Positions 1 through 12,630 of a DNA stretch of 64,000 nucleotides are shown piece after piece. The translations under genes and the position numbers were made by a program. Every line of letters begins with the position of its first letter. Within the stretch, counting starts at the first letter, position 1. This DNA comes from Lutraria lutraria (Eukaryota > Mollusca > Bivalvia > Venerida > Mactridae). The stretch is from assembly GCA_964023205.1 (NCBI GenBank), contig OZ026837.1, forward strand, positions 11,447,479 to 11,511,478, written 5' to 3'. Below the pieces are notes generated by a model. It was not told where the DNA came from, ran no database searches, and saw only the letters and a list, made by a program, of their open reading frames with translations.

Positions 1-3000
1 CAAACAAATGCACCAAGAATCACTATCAGAACTTAGCCATACACAAAATGAAGTGATTAATACTACTAAACATAAACTTGATAAGAAGTGGAGTTCGAAA
101 TGCTCTACTGCATCCAAACCAATATAAAATGAAAAATATCCTGAAAAGAAACATACATTAAATGCTGGAAGTCTAAACTAAACACATAGATATATGGATG
201 AGAAAATGAGATAGAAATATACTGATCTTTTTAGTGTGCTGGATATCAAGGGCATCCACATATCACCATCATCCCATTGTATCCACATCAGTTGACCTAG
301 CAAAAGAGAAAACAGAACGGCAGTTAGAATGTGATCAAAAGGGGATTAGTAACGTGACACACCCAGTTCGATTCCCAGTCATAAAAAATTCCTGTACATA
401 AAATTCAAAAATAAAATTTGATTTTACTCAACACGTTTTACAAGTCATCTTACTTGACAAGTGTCAGGTAGTACTGGTTAGAATACAGTCCAGGAAAACT
501 GGTTAGCTGAATCCTACTCTCCAATTCGATTTGTAGAGGCATCTTTGTCCAGATCCAGAGTATAAGTTTATGTGAAGTCAATATATTCAATCATGCATTA
601 TGTAACATGCTCAGCCTATCATCAAGTATGACACCATCTGAATTTTCCACACTTTCCGAATTACTGGTTCCATCTCTCAACTTCATCCTTAGTGAAAGCG
701 TCCACAAACAACTAGTTTGACAAAGATTCCTTACTTTATTCCTGCTGATGACAACCGCATATACTGTAACCCCTATATAACGATCATATCCAAACAAGCC
801 TACTGGGTCATGAGTCACTGGACTGGTACGAGGGCCTTTCAACTTGACTGGGACACAGGAAGACAATGAAACAAATATCCACTTTGGTGTAAGGAACCTA
901 ATATGTAGTGTAAGCCTATGGACAGCTGACTCTCAGACAAAACCTCAGGCAGACAGATCCGGACTGTGATTAATGCAATTGAATATTGACAAGCATGAAA
1001 AATTTGAAAATACATGAACACCTGAATAAAAAGGTAAATATATACGGACTGTTTTAGTATGCTGGTTACTTTTGCTTCTACATACAAATGATGACTCTCA
1101 GTGCAACCTACTTTACAATATTCAAAGTATAACACTGTGCAAACTTACTTAATTTTAATTCATTATGCAGAAATTATAAACTTTGTTTCCATTCAATTTC
1201 TGCATTATCAGACATATGTTTTTAAAATTTTAGTGCAGGAAGAAAATGCTATGCCAGTGCGCTAAAAGTTATCAGATAAATATAGTCCAAATTAAATTAG
1301 GCATGCAGGCCTGATGCAGAAACACCACCTAAAGTGCCCGCTGGCGTTCGACATGTTGTAGCCTTGAGCCTTTAATCAAGTTTTTGCTGGACATAACACA
1401 ATCATCCTACATGCACCAGTGTTCAGACAAACACAAAAATCAAACAAATGCACCAAGAATCTCTATCAGAACTTAGCCATACACAAAATGAAGTGATTAA
1501 TACTACTAAACATAAACTTGATAAGAAGTGGAGTTCGAAATGCTCTACTGCATCCAAACCAATATAAAATGAAAAATATCCTGAAAAGAAACATACATTA
1601 AATGCTGGAAGTCTAAACTAAACACATAGATATATGGATGAGAAAATGAGATAGAAATATACTGATCTTTTTAGTGTGCTGGATATCAAGGGCATCCACA
1701 TATCGCCATCATCCCATTGTATCCACATCAGTTGACCTGGCAAAAGAGAAAACAGAACGGCAGTTAGAATGTGATCAAAAGGGGATTAGTAACGTGACAC
1801 ACCCAGTTTGATTCCCAGTCATAAAAAATTCCTGTACATAAAATTCAAAAATAAAATTTGATTTTACTCAACACGTTTTACAAGTCATCTTACTTGACAA
1901 GTGTCAGGTAGTACTGGTTAGAATACAGTCCAGGAAAACTGGTTAGCTGAATCCTACTCTCCAATTCGATTTGTAGAGGCATCTTTGTCCAGATCCAGAG
2001 TATAAGTTTATGTGAAGTCAATATATTCAATCATGCATTATGTAACATGCTCAGCCTATCATCAAGTATGACACCATCTGAATTTTCCACACTTTCCGAA
2101 TTACTGGTTCCATCTCTCAACTTCATCCTTAGTGAAAGCGTCCACAAACAACTAGTTTGACAAAGATTCCTTACTTTATTCCTGCTGATGACAACCGCAT
2201 ATACTGTAACCCCTATATAACGATCATATCCAAACAAGCCTACTGGGTCATGAGTCACTGGACTGGTACGAGGGCCTTTCAACTTGACTGGGACACAGGA
2301 AGACAATGAAACAAATATCCACTTTGGTGTAAGGAACCTAATATGTAGTGTAAGCCTATGGACAGCTGACTCTCAGACAAAACCTCAGGCAGACAGATCC
2401 GGACTGTGATTAATGCAATTGAATATTGACAAGCATGAAAAATTTGAAAATACATGAACACCTGAATAAAAAGGTAAATATATACGGACTGTTTTAGTAT
2501 GCTGGTTACTTTTGCTTCTACATACAAATGATGACTCTCAGTGCAACCTACTTTACAATATTCAAAGTATAACACTGTGCAAACTTACTTAATTTTAATT
2601 CATTATGCAGAAATTATAAACTTTGTTTCCATTCAATTTCTGCATTATCAGACACATGTTTTTTAAATTTTAGTGCAGGAAGAAAATGCTATGCCAGTGC
2701 GCTAAAAGTTATCAGATAAATATAGTCCAAATTAAATTAGGCATGCAGGCCTGATGCAGAAACACCACCTAAAGTGCCCGCTGGCGTCCGACATGTTGTA
2801 GCCTTGAGCCTTTAATCAAGTTTTTGCTGGACATAACACAATCATCCTACATGCACCAGTGTTCAGACAAACACAAAAATCAAACAAATGCACCAAGAAT
2901 CACTATCAGAACTTAGCCATACACAAAATGAAGTGATTAATACTACTAAACATAAACTTGATAAGAAGTGGAGTTCGAAATGCTCTACTGCATCCAAACC

Positions 3001-6000
3001 AATATAAAATGAAAAATATCCTGAAAAGAAACATACATTAAATGCTGGAAGTCTAAACTAAACACATAGATATATGGATGAGAAAATGAGATAGAAATAT
3101 ACTGATCTTTTTAGTGTGCTGGATATCAAGGGCATCCACATATCACCATCATCCCATTGTATCCACATCAGTTGACCTGGCAAAAGAGAAAACAGAACGG
3201 CAGTTAGAATGTGATCAAAAGGGGATTAGTAACGTGACACACCCAGTTCGATTCCCAGTCATAAAAAATTCCTGTACATAAAATTCAAAAATAAAATTTG
3301 ATTTTACTCAACACGTTTTACAAGTCATCTTACTTGACAAGTGTCAGGTAGTACTGGTTAGAATACAGTCCAGGAAAACTGGTTAGCTGAATCCTACTCT
3401 CCAATTCGATTTGTAGAGGCATCTTTGTCCAGATCCAGAGTATAAGTTTATGTGAAGTCAATATATTCAATCATGCATTATGTAACATGCTCAGCCTATC
3501 ATCAAGTATGACACCATCTGAATTTTCCACACTTTCCGAATTACTGGTTCCATCTCTCAAACTTCATCCTTAGTGAAAGCGTCCACAAACAACTAGTTTG
3601 ACAAAGATTCCTTACTTTATTCCTGCTGATGACAACCGCATATACTGTAACCCCTATATAACGATCATATCCAAACAAGCCTACTGGGTCATGAGTCACT
3701 GGACTGGTACGAGGGCCTTTCAACTTGACTGGGACACAGGAAGACAATGAAACAAATATCCACTTTGGTGTAAGGAACCTAATATGTAGTGTAAGCCTAT
3801 GGACAGCTGACTCTCAGACAAAACCTCAGGCAGACAGATCCGGACTGTGATTAATGCAATTGAATATTGACAAGCATGAAAAATTTGAAAATACATGAAC
3901 ACCTGAATAAAAAGGTAAATATATACGGACTGTTTTAGTATGCTGGTTACTTTTGCTTCTACATACAAATGATGACTCTCAGTGCAACCTACTTTACAAT
4001 ATTCAAAGTATAACACTGTGCAAACTTACTTAATTTTAATTCATTATGCAGAAATTATAAACTTTGTTTCCATTCAATTTCTGCATTATCAGACATATGT
4101 TTTTTAAATTTTAGTGCAGGAAGAAAATGCTATGCCAGTGCGCTAAAAGTTATCAGATAAATATAGTCCAAATTAAATAAGGCATGCAGGCCTGATGCAG
4201 AAACACCACCTAAAGTGCCCGCTGGCGTCCGACATGTTGTAGCCTTGAGCCTTTAATCAAGTTTTTGCTGGACATAACACAATCATCCTACATGCACCAG
4301 TGTTCAGACAAACACAAAAATCAAACAAATGCACCAAGAATCACTATCAGAACTTAGCCATACACAAAATGAAGTGATTAATACTACTAAACATAAACTT
4401 GATAAGAAGTGGAGTTCGAAATGCTCTACTGCATCCAAACCAATATAAAATGAAAAATATCCTGAAAAGAAACATACATTAAATGCTGGAAGTCTAAACT
4501 AAACACATAGATATATGGATGAGAAAATGAGATAGAAATATACTGATCTTTTTAGTGTGCTGGATATCAAGGGCATCCACATATCACCATCATCCCATTG
4601 TATCCACATCAGTTGACCTAGCAAAAGAGAAAACAGAACGGCAGTTAGAATGTGATCAAAAGGGGATTAGTAACGTGACACACCCAGTTCGATTCCCAGT
4701 CATAAAAAATTCCTGTACATAAAATTCAAAAATAAAATTTGATTTTACTCAACACGTTTTACAAGTCATCTTACTTGACAAGTGTCAGGTAGTACTGGTT
4801 AGAATACAGTCCAGGAAAACTGGTTAGCTGAATCCTACTCTCCAATTCGATTTGTAGAGGCATCTTTGTCCAGATCCAGAGTATAAGTTTATGTGAAGTC
4901 AATATATTCAATCATGCATTATGTAACATGCTCAGCCTATCATCAAGTATGACACCATCTGAATTTTCCACACTTTCCGAATTACTGGTTCCATCTCTCA
5001 AACTTCATCCTTAGTGAAAGCGTCCACAAACAACTAGTTTGACAAAGATTCCTTACTTTATTCCTGCTGATGACAACCGCATATACTGTAACCCCTATAT
5101 AACGATCATATCCAAACAAGCCTACTGGGTCATGAGTCACTGGACTGGTACGAGGGCCTTTCAACTTGACTGGGACACAGGAAGACAATGAAACAAATAT
5201 CCACTTTGGTGTAAGGAACCTAATATGTAGTGTAAGCCTATGGACAGCTGACTCTCAGACAAAACCTCAGGCAGACAGATCCGGACTGTGATTAATGCAA
5301 TTGAATATTGACAAGCATGAAAAATTTGAAAATACATGAACACCTGAATAAAAAGGTAAATATATACGGACTGTTTTAGTATGCTGGTTACTTTTGCTTC
5401 TACATACAAATGATGACTCTCAGTGCAACCTACTTTACAATATTCAAAGTATAACACTGTGCAAACTTACTTAATTTTAATTCATTATGCAGAAATTATA
5501 AACTTTGTTTCCATTCAATTTCTGCATTATCAGACATATGTTTTTTAAATTTTAGTGCAGGAAGAAAATGCTATGCCAGTGCGCTAAAAGTTATCAGATA
5601 AATATAGTCCAAATTAAATAAGGCATGCAGGCCTGATGCAGAAACACCACCTAAAGTGCCCGCTGGCGTCCGACATGTTGTAGCCTTGAGCCTTTAATCA
5701 AGTTTTTGCTGGACATAACACAATCATCCTACATGCACCAGTGTTCAGACAAACACAAAAATCAAACAAATGCACCAAGAATCACTATCAGAACTTAGCC
5801 ATACACAAAATGAAGTGATTAATACTACTAAACATAAACTTGATAAGAAGTGGAGTTCGAAATGCTCTACTGCATCCAAACCAATATAAAATGAAAAATA
5901 TCCTGAAAAGAAACATACATTAAATGCTGGAAGTCTAAACTAAACACATAGATATATGGATGAGAAAATGAGATAGAAATATACTGATCTTTTTAGTGTG

Positions 6001-9000
6001 CTGGATATCAAGGGCATCCACATATCGCCATCATCCCATTGTATCCACATCAGTTGACCTGGCAAAAGAGAAAACAGAACGGCAGTTAGAATGTGATCAA
6101 AAGGGGATTAGTAACGTGACACACCCAGTTTGATTCCCAGTCATAAAAAATTCCTGTACATAAAATTCAAAAATAAAATTTGATTTTACTCAACACGTTT
6201 TACAAGTCATCTTACTTGACAAGTGTCAGGTAGTACTGGTTAGAATACAGTCCAGGAAAACTGGTTAGCTGAATCCTACTCTCCAATTCGATTTGTAGAG
6301 GCATCTTTGTCCAGATCCAGAGTATAAGTTTATGTGAAGTCAATATATTCAATCATGCATTATGTAACATGCTCAGCCTATCATCAAGTATGACACCATC
6401 TGAATTTTCCACACTTTCCGAATTACTGGTTCCATCTCTCAACTTCATCCTTAGTGAAAGCGTCCACAAACAACTAGTTTGACAAAGATTCCTTACTTTA
6501 TTCCTGCTGATGACAACCGCATATACTGTAACCCCTATATAACGATCATATCCAAACAAGCCTACTGGGTCATGAGTCACTGGACTGGTACGAGGGCCTT
6601 TCAACTTGACTGGGACACAGGAAGACAATGAAACAAATATCCACTTTGGTGTAAGGAACCTAATATGTAGTGTAAGCCTATGGACAGCTGACTCTCAGAC
6701 ACAACCTCAGGCAGACAGATCCGGACTGTGATTAATGCAATTGAATATTGACAAGCATGAAAAATTTGAAAATACATGAACACCTGAATAAAAAGGTAAA
6801 TATATACGGACTGTTTTAGTATGCTGGTTACTTTTGCTTCTACATACAAATGATGACTCTCAGTGCAACCTACTTTACAATATTCAAAGTATAACACTGT
6901 GCAAACTTACTTAATTTTAATTCATTATGCAGAAATTATAAACTTTGTTTCCATTCAATTTCTGCATTATCAGACACATGTTTTTTAAATTTTAGTGCAG
7001 GAAGAAAATGATATGCCAGTGCGCTAAAAGTTATCAGATAAATATAGTCCAAATTAAATTAGGCATGCAGGCCTGATGCAGAAACACCACCTAAAGTGCC
7101 CGCTGGCGTCCGACATGTTGTAGCCTTGAGCCTTTAATCAAGTTTTTGCTGGACATAACACAATCATCCTACATGCACCAGTGTTCAGACAAACACAAAA
7201 ATCAAACAAATGCACCAAGAATCACTATCAGAACTTAGCCATACACAAAATGAAGTGATTAATACTACTAAACATAAACTTGATAAGAAGTGGAGTTCGA
7301 AATGCTCTACTGCATCCAAACCAATATAAAATGAAAAATATCCTGAAAAGAAACATACATTAAATGCTGGAAGTCTAAACTAAACACATAGATATATGGA
7401 TGAGAAAATGACATAGAAATATACTGATCTTTTTAGTGTGCTGGATATCAAGGGCATCCACATATCACCATCATCCCATTGTATCCACATCAGTTGACCT
7501 GGCAAAAGAGAAAACAGAACGGCAGTTAGAATGTGATCAAAAGGGGATTAGTAACGTGACACACCCAGTTCGATTCCCAGTCATAAAAAATTCCTGTACA
7601 TAAAATTCAAAAATAAAATTTGATTTTACTCAACACGTTTTACAAGTCATCTTACTTGACAAGTGTCAGGTAGTACTGGTTAGAATACAGTCCAGGAAAA
7701 CTGGTTAGCTGAATCCTACTCTCCAATTCGATTTGTAGAGGCATCTTTGTCCAGATCCAGATTATAAGTTTATGTGAAGTCAATATATTCAATCATGCAT
7801 TATGTAACATGCTCAGCCTATCATCAAGTATGACACCATCTGAATTGTCCACACTTTCCGAATTACTGGTTCCATCTCTCAAACTTCATCCTTAGTGAAA
7901 GCGTCCACAAACAACTAGTTTGACAAAGATTCCTTACTTTATTCCTGCTGATGACAACCGCATATACTGTAACCCCTATATAACGATCATATCCAAACAA
8001 GCCTACTGGGTCATGAGTCACTGGACTGGTACGAGGGCCTTTCAACTTGACTGGGACACAGGAAGACAATGAAACAAATATCCACTTTGGTGTAAGGAAC
8101 CTAATATGTAGTGTAAGCCTATGGACAGCTGACTCTCAGACAAAACCTCAGGCAGACAGATCCGGACTGTGATTAATGCAATTGAATATTGACAAGCATG
8201 AAAAATTTGAAAATACATGAACACCTGAATAAAAAGGTAAATATATACGGACTGTTTTAGTATGCTGGTTACTTTTGCTTCTACATACAAATGATGACTC
8301 TCAGTGCAACCTACTTTACAATATTCAAAGTATAACACTGTGCAAACTTACTTAATTTTAATTAATTATGCAGAAATTATAAACTTTGTTTCCATTCAAT
8401 TTCTGCATTATCAGACATATGTTTTTTAAATTTTAGTGCAGGAAGAAAATGCTATGCCAGTGCGCTAAAAGTTATCAGATAAATATAGTCCAAATTAAAT
8501 TAGGCATGCAGGCCTGATGCAGAAACACCACCTAAAGTGCCCGCTGGCGTCCGACATGTTGTAGCCTTGAGCCTTTAATCAAGTTTTTGCTGGACATAAC
8601 ACAATCATCCTACATGCACCAGTGTTCAGACAAACACAAAAATCAAACAAATGCACCAAGAATCACTATCAGAACTTAGCCATACACAAAATGAAGTGAT
8701 TAATACTACTAAAAACATAAACTTGATAAGAAGTGGAGTTCGAAATGCTCTACTGCATCCAAACCAATATAAAATGAAAAATATCCTGAAAAGAAACATA
8801 CATTAAATGCTGGAAGTCTAAACTAAACACATAGATATATGGATGAGAAAATGAGATAGAAATATACTGATCTTTTTAGTGTGCTGGATATCAAGGGCAT
8901 CCACATATCACCATCATCCCATTGTATCCACATCAGTTGACCTGGCAAAAGAGAAAACAGAACGGCAGTTAGAATGTGATCAAAAGGGGATTAGTAACGT

Positions 9001-9079
9001 GACACACCCAGTTCGATTCCCAGTCATAAAAAATTCCTGTACATAAAATTCAAAAATAAAATTTGATTTTACTCAACAC
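1..9079. repeat. Tandem array of a 1.44-kb unit (6.3 copies)
   Basis: Seven consecutive copies start at 1, 1441, 2881, 4322, 5763, 7203 and 8644; the last is cut at 9079. Full copies are 1440 bp (units 1, 2, 5) or 1441 bp (units 3, 4, 6). The extra base is one A in a run near unit position 680. Copies differ at only about ten to twenty sites each. Because position 1 has the same phase as 1441, the array continues to the left. Each unit carries two small minus-strand open frames (98 codons, and 91 or 68 codons). The extra A breaks the 91-codon frame in half of the units, so I do not call them genes. I do not recognise the unit as a named satellite; near unit positions 365-512 it contains a SINE-like stretch. 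Confidence 0.97.
340..530 (+). repeat. SINE-like segment inside the tandem unit (copy in unit 1)
   Basis: A box-B-like AGTTCGATTCCC at 365-376 is followed by a tail with AGTACTGGTTAGAATACAG near 469-487. The same tail words occur in unit-independent SINE copies at about 23967 (+), 25380 (+) and 55060 (-). The segment recurs in every full array unit. The array terminates at 9079, between the box B and the tail. A tRNA-derived origin is inferred from the box-B match only; box A is not clear. Confidence 0.55.
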
Positions 9080-10698
9080 ATAATAAATAACAGAACTGCA
9101 GAATATGGTCACAAACACTTTTACAAACATTTCGAAACATTAGACAAAATGGCTTGAATTTCAGCTCATACTAAAATGCATAATTGCATAGAAATCATCA
9201 TCATCATTTCTAGTAATTGCATCCGTCTAGATAGAGTATTCTCGCGATAAGTAAATACTCAAATCAGACCTGATCGTCAATAATGGCGTCATGTTGTCGC
9301 TCGTCCCAATCTAAATGTATGCTGGCAAAGACCGAAAACATTCATGATATAAAGTTAAGTCTACAGTTCAAGATATATTACACCAAATGTTTGTCGGTAC
9401 ATATTAAATGCATGAAAAATGAAAATCTACAAAATTCTTTTAAATAAGATAATGTTTACCTGTTGTCCGCGCATAGGCTACTACTACCTGCGAAAATCAT
9501 TTCACGTTTCACTCAAAATTGCACGCACACAATTGGCCAATCGAATATTTGTTAATCCCTCTTTTTATTACAATGAAACGTTGAAACAGGTTTTTGTATT
9601 GAATGCACGTGATTAAATTCATATCACAGCCTAGGGCGCTTACATTGGGAGTTTCAATAGTTGCATTTAATTTTGGCTTCTGTAGGATTCGATTACATTC
9701 GTAATCTATACAATAATTTTCAACATAACGGTTATTGAAAGTAATCATGTATTTATAGATGTGCTACATAATACTATACAAACATACTGAATGGAACATG
9801 CCCAAACGGTAAAATAAACGAAAACTTATCGACTGTGGTACAAAGCTAAAAGTAATCACGTTCATGCTGTGACCGTGTAATTATTCATCTTTGACTGGTT
9901 AATAAAATAGCGCCATACCCGTGCAGCAATGAAGAAATGTTTACAATCAATGCATCCATATTTTTATCCTAACCATATCCAACTTTCGCGGACATGCTGA
10001 TTTTGAAAATAGATAATAGTTTTACATTCAGGTACAAAGAAATGGGATTTTCACTATAATCGTCATAATTTTATTCTATTTAAATTACGAAATTTGTACC
10101 CATCACAAAAGTTTATTTAATCTTTCATCTTTCTATTGATATATTTTAATTATTTCAAATTAATGCTTTCTCCGACCCTTTCGCGTTTGAAAAAGGCACG
10201 TATCGATTACTTCTATATTCAATGTAAAAAGCGTAAAATTGGTAGATTTTCAATAAAATTTTGTATTCGTTTGGAAAATTTAATTTCTTTCACCGTGTAA
10301 ATTGTGAAAACAATTAAGTATTATCTTCTTCGACCCTTTTGGTGGTTTTTAAAGCCACTACTTAGATTTTTAAGTTATAAAAATGCTCACTTTGCATTGA
10401 CTTTTAATCACTTTTAATTATGTTGAGTTACTAGGATGATTTCTAATACAACTACCCAGAATGATAGTATCATGCCTACTTTATTTGACAAAATCGACAG
10501 TAGCTGACTATGGTCTATATACATCTATAATTTTCATTGCACGAATATTATTGACAGATTTGTTCAATAAAATCGAATGAAAATAAATGCATTATATTTA
10601 AACTGCATTGATTTCACCGTATATGCATATGCAAAGTGGAGATACAGTTAGAACTAAATTCATTAAGTCTATGTCTATATTAAGATAATTCGAAGTTA
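9080..10698. other. Intergenic, no gene seen
   Basis: AT-rich single-copy-looking sequence after the abrupt end of the tandem array. Short open frames at 9419-9616 (+) and 9509-9748 (-) overlap each other and show no domain, splice or paralog support. I see no gene here. Confidence 0.6.
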
Positions 10699-11246
10699 AA
10701 TGTACATTTCTGCACCAGTAAAATAATATTTGATGACTAACTGGTATCTATAATTCTCACCTGAACTTATGCTAATTCCATTTGCCAAAATAATGTATCA
10801 TCATATCAAAACTACAACGTCCAACAATAACTTCAATATGTCATTGAGGGTTTCCATATTTTAAATTTTCACTTTTAAATGTTCTTCCATGTTTATTTTC
10901 AATTCTAAACACAGTCCTCAATATTCACATTTTACAAAAATCCTACACACATGTGTTTACACTATGTACTACACCCTAGCTTAAACAAACATGGAAGAAA
11001 ATTCACTGTGTGAAATTAAAGTTGAGGTCTGTGTTAAGAATTGATATTAATCACGAAAAAACATTTAATGTTTTAGAACATTTAGAATATGGAAACCCTC
11101 AAGACATATTGAAGTTTTTGTTGGACATTGTAGTTTTGATATGATGCTACATTATTTTGGCAAATGGAATTAGCATAAGTTCAGGTGAAAGTTATAGATA
11201 CTTGTTAATCATCAAATGTTATTTTACTGATGCAGAAATGTACATT
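10699..11246. repeat. Foldback (inverted-repeat) element of about 550 bp
   Basis: The left arm begins AATGTACATTTCTGC at 10699 and the right arm ends with its complement, GCAGAAATGTACATT, at 11246. Between them the arms match inverted over most of their length: TTGCCAAAATAATG near 10782 against CATTATTTTGGCAA near 11149, and GAGGGTTTCCATATT near 10847 against its complement near 11090. The arms meet around 10960-10990. There is no coding capacity. It behaves like a foldback or MITE-type non-autonomous element; no target duplication was identified. Confidence 0.75.
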
Positions 11247-11981
11247 GAATCATTAGCTATTGATAAAAACTCATTTCAGTTATGTACTTTCAGTAATTAT
11301 TGAACAACGCTACTTTTTAGAATGCATAGAAAAAGTGTCAGGTAGCTATTTTTTCACAAATTTGTGCTGTGACGAGTCACCTTAAGTCTAAAAAATGATC
11401 AAAGTACAGAGGTTTATGAATTTAGAATACAGTTTACATTATGACACAATTTATGACACAATAACAGAAACATTAGAAAAAACGGGCATGCATATATTTA
11501 TTGCAGCTTCGTTTTAAAATATAACTGGTTTTCAGTAAATAATTACCCATTCCTCAATTGAACATACATTTATGCTAAGATTCATTAAAATCAATTTGTA
11601 AATATTTACCTTTGGTAGCCCACGAGCTGTACTGGAATTGACTGAGAGGACTGGGACGGGACTATTTATATAGATATTTACAAAAGCACGAGATTTTCGA
11701 GTTCCTACAAAGTCTTACTATTTGTTCTAAAGAACCTAGCAACCGGTCAATACAAATGTCATGATTGGCTGTAGACTTACACATCAGAACTCTTTCTATA
11801 CACTTATTTAAAAATCAAAGCACTGAGAGTACTGTAGGGACCGAAGTTTAAATATTTTAAATAAATTCATCCTTAAATAATTAAAGGCCTGTGTTGTTAC
11901 CATTATTAATCAGAATTTGACATCTCGCCTTACATCTGTCGTATCTTCGCTTTTTCGTGGCGAAAATACAACATTGCGAAA
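11247..11981. other. Intergenic, no gene seen
   Basis: AT-rich sequence between two foldback elements. No long open frame, RNA gene or recognisable repeat was found. Confidence 0.5.
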
Positions 11982-12198
11982 ACACGACAATTTAAAGTCG
12001 ACTTTTTCGCATTGTTACATTTTCGCATTGTTGCATTGTCGCATTGTTGCATTGTCGCATTTTCGCATCTTTGCGTTCCGGTTACGCATGCGCAGGTAGT
12101 TTACATAAACCTTATACAAGTTGGTGCGCATGCGCTTGTACAACCGGAACGCGAAAATGCAACTATGCGACAATGCGAAAAAGTCGACTTTGTCGTGT
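11982..12198. mobile_element. Palindromic MITE-like element with internal GCATTGTC repeats
   Basis: The ends are inverted copies: ACACGACAA..AAGTCGACTTTTTCGC at 11982-12010, and GCGAAAAAGTCGACTTTGTC followed by GTGT at 12177-12198. Inner arms also pair: GCGTTCCGGTT..GCATGCGC near 12073 against GCGCATGCGC..AACCGGAACGC near 12125. Between terminus and inner arm sit degenerate tandem copies of GCATTGT/GCATTGTC. The small open frames across this region (11917-12411 +, 12015-12263 -) are products of the repeat and not genes. Non-autonomous; family not identified. Confidence 0.75.
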
Positions 12199-12593
12199 AA
12201 TGATAAAATCATGACATACGGTGAGAAATTACAAGCTAATACACATTTTGAAAACCCAAACAAATTCAGTGCCTTCAGAGCTTTGATGTTTATACTGTTA
12301 ATATGTAAACTATATGAAACATTTGTTATTCTGTATACTGAACTTCTGACCTTGTGCCATGATACTATCTCACTACTCTCAGAGACAATACAGTGTTCCA
12401 GAACTACTTAACTAAATAAAGTAGTTTCCATTAAGTAGTAAAATTGGTTACCTCAACAGTTTATGATTAAAATTTTTGTGCGGGGAATTTCTAATTATTA
12501 TACTTACTAGTTTTGCAGTCTAAATTGCCAAAATATTTCCCATGCTTTCAAAATCAACTGAATCATGCAATATACATCTCCTACTTTTGATCC
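12199..12593. other. Intergenic, no gene seen
   Basis: AT-rich sequence between the MITE and the ribozyme-like motif. No gene evidence. Confidence 0.5.
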
Positions 12594-12630
12594 CTGATGA
12601 AGACTTTTGTGTAGTCGAAACTAGTCGAAG
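12594..12630 (+). ncRNA. Hammerhead-ribozyme-like motif (retroelement relic)
   Basis: Both catalytic-core boxes of a type I hammerhead appear in order and at the expected distance: CTGATGA at 12594, a stem-II-like GAC/GTC pairing, GAAAC at 12617, and a GTC cleavage-like triplet at 12624. Very short stem III versions are known from Penelope-like elements and animal retrozymes. Here stem I pairing outside the core is poor and the first stem II pair is mismatched, so this is probably a decayed copy. No reverse transcriptase was found next to it. Confidence 0.35.

Noticed and set aside
591..866. DRY-like text (YDRYIGVTVYAVV) in the tandem-unit frame, suggesting a receptor fragment
   Set aside because: The residues before it are not a hydrophobic helix, and the frame is broken in half of the units; treated as coincidence.
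1..9079. CRISPR or gene-family interpretation of the array
   Set aside because: The unit is 1.44 kb without spacers and without a conserved intact gene; the window is eukaryotic.
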